Assembly: GCA_938003955.1 (NCBI GenBank) | Contig: CALKXE010000067.1 | Coordinates: 1-60,486 of the forward strand | DNA length: 60,486 bases | Reading direction: 5' to 3' | Origin: an uncultured Saprospiraceae bacterium | GTDB lineage: Bacteria > Bacteroidota > Bacteroidia > Chitinophagales > Saprospiraceae | Part shown: one piece after another, positions 54,015 to 60,486 of the stretch | Numbering within the stretch: the first letter of the stretch is position 1 | Layout: the number at the start of each line of letters is the position of its first letter | Notes under the pieces: generated by a model | What the model saw: only the letters and a program-made list of their open reading frames with translations | The model's database searches: none | Told to the model about the DNA's origin: nothing | Position numbers and translations under genes: made by a program

Positions 54015-54338
54015 TTACTTTTTGAAAATTGCTACAACTTGAACGATCAAGCCGGCCAAGATAAAGATAGGTGCGATCAAAGTTCTACGTGTACTGTAGA
54101 TTACGTTCTCATCAAATACATTAGGATCTTCATTGTGTCCACCTGCCATAAGAAAGAATCCAATCACCATTAATCCAATGCCGCCAAGGATATACATATA
54201 AGTAGTCTTGTTGAATAAAAGACCACCTGGAGAAGACTTACTAATATTAGGTACTGCAGTCTCATTACTAGTAGTAGCACTGATCGTACTTCTAGTAGGA
54301 TTGATCTTTGATTTCTTCGATACTTTATTCTTACTCAT
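54015..54338 (-). CDS. DUF3098 membrane protein
   Basis: The 107-residue product has a basic and Ser/Thr-rich N-terminus, two membrane helices (YMYILGGIGLMVIGFFLMAG and LIAPIFILAGLIVQVVAIF) and between them the DUF3098 signature GGHNEDPNVFDENVIYSTRR. The family is Bacteroidota-specific and is typically found beside ftsX and uppP, which suggests a link to the cell wall. Its role is not known. A strong promoter at 54361-54392 drives it together with uppP and probably truB. Confidence 0.85.
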   Translation of the reverse strand: MSKNKVSKKSKINPTRSTISATTSNETAVPNISKSSPGGLLFNKTTYMYILGGIGLMVIGFFLMAGGHNEDPNVFDENVIYSTRRTLIAPIFILAGLIVQVVAIFKK

Positions 54339-54360
54339 AGTGACATTTCTTTATCGCTAG

Positions 54361-54392
54361 CAAATATGACTGTTTTATTTAATGTTTCCAAA
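54361..54392 (-). promoter_or_regulatory. Promoter of the DUF3098-uppP-truB operon
   Basis: On the minus strand TTTG (54389-54392) is followed after exactly 20 bp by CATATTTG (54361-54368). This is a near-consensus Bacteroidota -33/-7 pair, 22 bp before the DUF3098 ATG. Confidence 0.65.
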
Positions 54393-54481
54393 GGTTTGGA
54401 AGGATTAACATGTTGTTGTATTCAGCTTACTGTTTTTTAATGGAGATTTTAAACGGTTTTTAATTTTACTCATCCCATTCT

Positions 54482-54522
54482 AACCCTTCCTCCTGTCTTA
54501 CCCTTCCAGGGCAAGATGTTAC
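54482..54522 (-). repeat. Dispersed hairpin repeat, copy 3
   Basis: Read on minus, this copy runs GTAACATCTTGCCCT-GGA-AGGGTAAGACAGG and ends AGGAAGGGTT. It matches the cores at 3183 and 3286, with an 8-bp stem and a changed GGA loop. It lies between the ABC-F and DUF3098 genes. Degenerate CTCATT repeats follow at about 54555-54592. Confidence 0.75.
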
Positions 54523-54602
54523 AATGTGCACAAAAACATATATTGAGATTATCTCATTCATTAACTCATTAAATTATTCACTCATTCAAGCATTGTACCT
54601 TC

Positions 54603-56491
<1,889 letters not shown>

Positions 56492-56507
56492 TGTCCGAAA
56501 TCGAACA
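56492..56507 (+). promoter_or_regulatory. Palindromic operator or enhancer candidate
   Basis: TGTCCGAAATCGAACA is an inverted repeat with half-sites TGTyCGA. It is centred about 62 bp upstream of the -24 GG of the sigma-54-like promoter at 56560, a normal place for an activator binding site. A related CCGAACAC lies just before it. Confidence 0.4.
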
Positions 56508-56559
56508 ATATATAAATATGTATAATGTGTATTGTTCTGATAGTTATTATTTTAATGTT

Positions 56560-56575
56560 TGGCACACACCTTGAA
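56560..56575 (+). promoter_or_regulatory. Sigma-54-like promoter of the efflux operon
   Basis: TGGCAC-ACACC-TTGAA matches TGGCAC-N5-TTGCA except for A in place of C in the -12 box. The GG and the -12 region G have exactly the canonical spacing. Transcription would start near 56586, giving a leader of about 22 nt before the ATG at 56608. No TAnnTTTG box with proper spacing competes with it. Confidence 0.4.
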
Positions 56576-56607
56576 CTATTGCTGTCAAATATGCTAACAT
56601 AAGTAAT

Positions 56608-57858
56608 ATGGACAGACAGATATCATCACAAGAACAAAATAAAGGCAGTTATAAGAAATGGTTCTACATGTTTCTAGGGGGACTAGTGCTAGTTGCCGCT
56701 ATCTATGGGCTGAGATCAATGATCAAAAATAAAGCGGATAAATCAGACTTTTTTATTTCTACTGTAGAGCAAGGAGGTGTTTCTAATACGATTTCTGCGT
56801 CGGGACTTGTAACTCCAGCGTATGAAAGAGAGATCAATGCACCTGTAGCAACCGAGATAAAAAGTGTAAGCTTATCAACAGGAGCGGAAGTGAAAAAAGG
56901 TGACCTAATATTAGAACTCGATCAAGAATACACGAAATTAGAATATGATCAACTTAAAGATGAACTAGATCTAAGAAAGAATAATATCGAAAAGCTCAAA
57001 CTCAAATTTGACAAAGATCTCCGTGATCTGGACTACCGTGACCAAATCAAAGCCCTCCAAGTTTCAGAGCTCAATGCAGAGGTTGCGGATCAAAAAAGAT
57101 TACTTGATATTGGAGGATCTACACAAGAAGCACTAGAGCAAGCACAACTGCAACTTAAAGTAGCTAAGCTAGAAAAGAAAATGCTAGAAAATGAATTGCA
57201 ATATTCTAGGAGTGTAAATGTGAATGAAAAGAAGGGCCTAGAGCTAGAGTATACTATCCAAGAAAAAAGACTAAAAGAGTTACGTAGAAAGTTAAGTGAG
57301 ACAAGCGTACGAGCACCTCAGTCAGGAGTGATTACTTGGATCAATGAAGATATAGGACGAACAGTGTCCCCTGGAGAAACACTTGTGAGGATTGCCGACT
57401 TGGGACGATATATAATAGAAGCAACCAGTTCAGATAGGAATAGCGAGAAACTAGAAATCGGATTGCCAGTCAAAGTCAGAATTGGTAATAATAATCTTGA
57501 TGGTGCTATATCTAGAATCTTACCAGCTGTTGAAAATAATACAGTCAAGTTTTTCGTAGAACTGGATGATGAAAATGCAAATGTGTTGCGTCCCAATATG
57601 CGTGCAGAGGTTTTCATCATTACAGAAATGAAAGAAAATGTTCTACGTATAAAAAATGGAGCGGCTTTCCGTGGTGCTAAAAATCAAGAAGTCTTCTTTA
57701 TAAGAGGAGACAAAGCGATCAAACAAAAGATCAAAAAAGGGATCTCAAATTCGGACTATGTAGAGATAACTGCAAATGCTAAAGTCGGTGACCGAATCAT
57801 TATATCTGAGACAGAAGACTACAAGCACTTAGATGAGTTCACAATTGTTAATAAGTAG
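56608..57858 (+). CDS. Efflux periplasmic adaptor (MacA/HlyD-type membrane fusion protein)
   Basis: The 416-residue product has an N-terminal membrane anchor (WFYMFLGGLVLVAAIYGL) and no lipobox. The lipoyl halves are at NAPVATEIKSVSLSTGAEVK and VRAPQSGVITWINEDIGRTV. Between them, residues of about 105-225 form a long coiled-coil hairpin that reaches towards TolC. Beta-barrel and membrane-proximal domains follow. It links an inner-membrane transporter with the outer-membrane channel. The tolC-like gene starts 2 bp after its stop, so the two are coupled; the ABC ATPase and permease genes downstream complete the pump. Confidence 0.9.
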   Translation: MDRQISSQEQNKGSYKKWFYMFLGGLVLVAAIYGLRSMIKNKADKSDFFISTVEQGGVSNTISASGLVTPAYEREINAPVATEIKSVSLSTGAEVKKGDLILELDQEYTKLEYDQLKDELDLRKNNIEKLKLKFDKDLRDLDYRDQIKALQVSELNAEVADQKRLLDIGGSTQEALEQAQLQLKVAKLEKKMLENELQYSRSVNVNEKKGLELEYTIQEKRLKELRRKLSETSVRAPQSGVITWINEDIGRTVSPGETLVRIADLGRYIIEATSSDRNSEKLEIGLPVKVRIGNNNLDGAISRILPAVENNTVKFFVELDDENANVLRPNMRAEVFIITEMKENVLRIKNGAAFRGAKNQEVFFIRGDKAIKQKIKKGISNSDYVEITANAKVGDRIIISETEDYKHLDEFTIVNK

Positions 57859-57860
57859 AA

Positions 57861-59282
57861 ATGAAAAAGAAAATATACATATTGATATTGTTAGTAGGTA
57901 CGGTGCATTTGTGCAATTCACAGTCTATCACACTGAATGAAATTCTGCAGGAAACAAGGAACAATGCATTTCCTATAATCACTGCAAAAAACGACCTAGA
58001 AGTTGCGGATGCAAGATTGAAATTCTATAAGGCGGAATTGAAACCAAGTCTCGGAGTAGATCTTCTACTTCCTAATTTCTTGAATACATCAACTCAGGTA
58101 ACTCAGCCAGACGGATCGATAGCATTCCAACAAATCACACAGAATAATTCGTCTGTTTCATTATTTGGGAATCAAAATATAGCGGCAACTGGAGGTCAGA
58201 TTTTTGCTCAGACAGATCTCCAGAGGTTTGACAACTTTACGAGTGATACCAAACAATATAATGGAGTGCCGATTAGAGTAGGGTTTATACAGCCATTGTT
58301 TGCTGTGAATAGATTTAAATGGGATAAAAAGATAATACCTCTGGCTCAGGAAGAAGCAAACTTAGCATATAATATAGCGATCCAAGATGCTCAATGGAGA
58401 GCAACTAGTTTATATTTTGAGGTGTTACTGGCTCAAGCAAATCGAGATATCGCTCAAACCAATAAAGGTGTAAATGAAAAGCTTCTGGAAATCACAAAAG
58501 AGAGATTAGAGTTAGGTAAGACTTCTAGGGATGAATTCTTACAACTACAAATGAGTCTTAAGAATGCGATACTTTCAGAAAATCAAGCGAATAATGAAGT
58601 AGCGCAAGCGTTAAGAAATCTATATACTTTTCTGGGTAAGAAAGAGGCGATTATTTCTGTCAATTGCCTCTTGCCAGAACAGATCAAAACAACCCTTATT
58701 GATGTCAACGAATTGGTACTGAGAGCCAATAAAAATCGTCCAGAACTAAAACGCTACGAAAGAGAGATACTAGAAGGGGATAGAGAATTGGCAAATACAA
58801 AATCTCAATACGGTATCAATGCAAATCTGTTTGCTAGTTTTGGATTTGCAAGAGGATCAACTGATATTGATGAGATATACAGAAATCCATTCGATGAGCA
58901 ACAAGTGAGACTCAATGTATCAATGCCAATAGTAGATTGGGGGCAGAAAAGAGAAGCTGTCAAAATAGCCAGCATCAATAAGGCAAATATTCAACAACGA
59001 ACTGTCCAGGAATCTTTAGAACTAGAAAATAGAGTGAGAACAAGTGCCGCACAATTTCTGCAAGCTCAAAGCGATATCTCTTTACTCGATGAGATTAGAG
59101 CAGTAGCCGAAGAGCGATTCAATATTAGTAATAAGCGATATACACTCGGTAATATTAGTATCACCGACCTAACGCTTGCGCAGAGAGAAAAGGATCAAAC
59201 ATATAGACAATATATACAAGCATTGAATAATTACTGGAGCACCTACTGGGAATTGAGAACACTAACAGGAGGGGACATTTAA
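57861..59282 (+). CDS. TolC-family outer-membrane efflux channel
   Basis: The 473-residue product has a signal peptide (MKKKIYILILLVGTVHLCNS) and the duplicated helical layout of TolC proteins. Repeat blocks are ITLNEILQETRNNAFPIIT at the start, LDVLLAQ-like YFEVLLAQANRDIAQTNK, ITKERLELGKTSRDEFLQLQ, and the second-half match EERFNISNKRYTLGNISITD. It forms a trimeric channel across the outer membrane and periplasm. It is coupled to the adaptor gene. A tandem-repeat region of about 395 bp separates it from the ABC ATPase gene. Confidence 0.9.
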   Translation: MKKKIYILILLVGTVHLCNSQSITLNEILQETRNNAFPIITAKNDLEVADARLKFYKAELKPSLGVDLLLPNFLNTSTQVTQPDGSIAFQQITQNNSSVSLFGNQNIAATGGQIFAQTDLQRFDNFTSDTKQYNGVPIRVGFIQPLFAVNRFKWDKKIIPLAQEEANLAYNIAIQDAQWRATSLYFEVLLAQANRDIAQTNKGVNEKLLEITKERLELGKTSRDEFLQLQMSLKNAILSENQANNEVAQALRNLYTFLGKKEAIISVNCLLPEQIKTTLIDVNELVLRANKNRPELKRYEREILEGDRELANTKSQYGINANLFASFGFARGSTDIDEIYRNPFDEQQVRLNVSMPIVDWGQKREAVKIASINKANIQQRTVQESLELENRVRTSAAQFLQAQSDISLLDEIRAVAEERFNISNKRYTLGNISITDLTLAQREKDQTYRQYIQALNNYWSTYWELRTLTGGDI

Positions 59283-59369
59283 TTGCTGAAATGATGAATC
59301 AATGATTCGCTAAATCGCGAAATCGCAGAATTGCAAAATCGCTTTATAACGATGACAAAAAAGAAACAA

Positions 59370-59660
59370 ATGTCAACATCAAGAAGCAGTTCAGCGATTA
59401 AAACGATTGAGCGATTCAGTATTCTAAAAATGTCAACATCAATAAGCAGTTCAGCGATTCAAGCGATTGAGCGATTCAGCATTTTTAAAATGTCAATATC
59501 AAGTAGCAGTATAGCGATTCAAGCGATTGAGCGATTCAGCATTCTAAAAATGTCAACATCAAGAAGCAGTTCAGCGATTCAAGCAATTGAGCGATTAAGC
59601 ATTTTTTAAAAGCGATTGAGCGATTAAGCATCTCTCAAAAGCGATTAAGCATTTTTTTAA
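59370..59660 (+). repeat. 60-bp tandem repeat array (four copies plus fragments)
   Basis: Four 60-bp units start at 59370, 59430, 59490 and 59550, each beginning ATGTCAA(C/T)ATCAA. Each ends with a nested AGCGATT motif (AGCGATTCAAGCGATTGAGC). Shorter fragments of the nested motif continue to about 59660 and also appear before the array (59310-59345). One frame is open through all copies because 60 is a multiple of three; it would encode 20-residue Ser/Ile-rich repeats (MSTSRSSSAI). I regard the array as non-coding, with low certainty. It sits between co-directional efflux genes. Confidence 0.85.
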
Positions 59661-59677
59661 AATAAAAAAAACAACAA

Positions 59678-60343
59678 ATGATAACATTACAATCTGTCAA
59701 CAAAGTCTACCGAACTAAAACGATAGAAACGACTGCTTTAGATAATATTAGTCTTGATATTAAGAAAGGAGAATTTGTGTCTATCATGGGGCCATCTGGA
59801 TGCGGTAAATCTACCTTATTGAACGTGATCGGACTGCTCGATGAACCATCAAGTGGCACAGTAATAGTAGATGGACAAACGATCAGTAACTACAATAGTA
59901 AAGCACTATCTAAATTTAGAAATGAAAAGCTTGGATTCATCTTCCAAAGTTTTCATTTGATTCCAGATTTGTCAGTCATTGATAATGTCGAACTGCCACT
60001 ACTGTATAGAAAAGTAAGTGCAAAAGAGAGAAGGGAGCTGTCAGCGGCGGCACTGGAATCTGTTGGTCTCAAAAATCGACTAGATCACTTTCCAAATCAA
60101 TTGTCAGGAGGTCAAAAACAAAGAGTAGCTATAGCACGTGCTATTGTTGGAAGACCGGCCATTTTACTTGCTGATGAGCCTACTGGAAATCTTGATAGTC
60201 ATATGGGGAATGAAGTAATGGACATCCTTACTAAGCTCAATGAAGAGCTGGAAACGACAATTGTCATGGTGACACATGATGAGAATATGGCGAAGAGAAC
60301 GCACAGACTTCTAAGATTATATGATGGCAGTCAAGTTGCATAA
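59678..60343 (+). CDS. ABC transporter ATPase (MacB/LolD-type)
   Basis: The 221-residue product is a complete ABC ATPase. It has Walker A GPSGCGKST, Q-loop IFQSFHLIPDLSVIDNV, signature LSGGQKQRVAIARA, Walker B AILLADEPTGNLD and the switch His in VMVTHDENMA. The PDLSVIDNVELPLLYR segment is typical of the MacB/LolD/FtsE-like group, which works with FtsX-fold permeases as a mechanotransmission pump. It follows the adaptor and TolC genes and precedes the permease gene by 53 bp, in keeping with a MacAB-TolC-like efflux system whose substrate is unknown. Confidence 0.92.
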   Translation: MITLQSVNKVYRTKTIETTALDNISLDIKKGEFVSIMGPSGCGKSTLLNVIGLLDEPSSGTVIVDGQTISNYNSKALSKFRNEKLGFIFQSFHLIPDLSVIDNVELPLLYRKVSAKERRELSAAALESVGLKNRLDHFPNQLSGGQKQRVAIARAIVGRPAILLADEPTGNLDSHMGNEVMDILTKLNEELETTIVMVTHDENMAKRTHRLLRLYDGSQVA

Positions 60344-60396
60344 TTGAAGTGCGAGATTACTTTATTTGATTCTTCAGTATTCAAAATTCAAAAATT

Positions 60397-60486
60397 ATGT
60401 TTAAAAATTATATAAAACTAGCATGGAGAGTACTTTCTCGGCGGAAGTTCTTCACTTTTATTACGTTATTCGGAATCAGTTTTACC
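60397..60486 (+). CDS. ABC transporter permease, N-terminal fragment (runs off the window)
   Basis: Only the first 30 codons are present, reading MFKNYIKLAWRVLSRRKFFT and then FITLFGISFT. This is the typical start of a MacB-like FtsX-domain permease, with a basic amphipathic segment leading into the first membrane helix. It belongs with the ATPase just upstream. Confidence 0.75.
   Translation, partial: MFKNYIKLAWRVLSRRKFFTFITLFGISFT

Noticed and set aside
59331-59609. Open frame of 92 codons through the 60-bp tandem array
   Set aside because: It is open only because the unit length is a multiple of three. The peptide is low-complexity and there is no independent start signal. Kept as a repeat, with coding mentioned as a remote option.

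Overview
The window is AT-rich bacterial DNA from the phylum Bacteroidota, most likely a Saprospiria-like marine or sludge lineage (inference, not proven). The support is: two proteins with type IX secretion (T9SS) C-terminal sorting tails, one of them carrying twelve SprB repeats; many Bacteroidota-only families (DUF1573, DUF3098, DUF4249-like, DUF5916, YtxJ); several -7 boxes of the Bacteroidota form TAnnTTTG upstream of genes; and almost no Shine-Dalgarno sequences. I see no rRNA, tRNA, CRISPR array, insertion sequence, phage or plasmid gene. This is chromosomal backbone with unusually many short intergenic repeats.

Layout. 1-5.4 kb: a zinc-ribbon fragment, an acyl-ACP thioesterase, two envelope lipoproteins, a repeat-rich gap and parE. 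5.7-10.1 kb: a DUF1573 protein and the giant SprB-repeat surface protein. 10.3-17.1 kb: NamZ-like muramidase, LolA-like carrier, NrnA phosphoesterase, tandem-FKBP lipoprotein, release factor 2 and an MtfA-type peptidase. 17.2-25.2 kb: a flavin reductase, an AIM24-type protein, an ECF sigma / HEAT anti-sigma / DUF4097 / DUF4097 module and a DUF5916 protein. 25.3-32.7 kb: tpiA, ftsX, mnmD-ytxJ, a 48-residue lipoprotein, mpl, a nucleotidyltransferase and a small hydrolase. 33.0-39.6 kb: the complete nqrABCDEF operon for the sodium-pumping NADH:quinone reductase. 39.8-43.0 kb: a three-domain acyltransferase-HAD-acyltransferase. 43.1-51.6 kb: T9SS cargo, a GH13 amylase lipoprotein, miaE, a secreted coiled-coil protein and a prolyl oligopeptidase lipoprotein. 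52.4-56.2 kb: DUF3098-uppP-truB operon and an ABC-F protein. 56.6-60.5 kb: the start of a tripartite MacAB-TolC-like efflux operon that runs off the window.

How the genes work together. Much of the window builds, recycles or monitors the cell envelope: peptidoglycan turnover (NamZ, Mpl, FtsX, UppP), phospholipid synthesis (thioesterase, PlsB/PlsC fusion), lipoprotein traffic (LolA), folding (FKBP), surface display (SprB-repeat protein) and a sigma/anti-sigma module with two adhesin-like exported proteins. Energy comes through Na+-NQR, whose NqrA carries an unusual N-terminal signal peptide and membrane helix.

Most worth a second look: the ECF-HEAT-DUF4097 module; a sigma-54-like promoter with an upstream palindrome in front of the efflux operon; the membrane-anchored NqrA; the PlsB-HAD-PlsC fusion; a dispersed hairpin repeat in three copies; a nearly identical 130-bp tandem duplication; a 60-bp tandem array inside the efflux operon; and truB without a normal start codon. 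Motif readings were made by eye; no database search was run.
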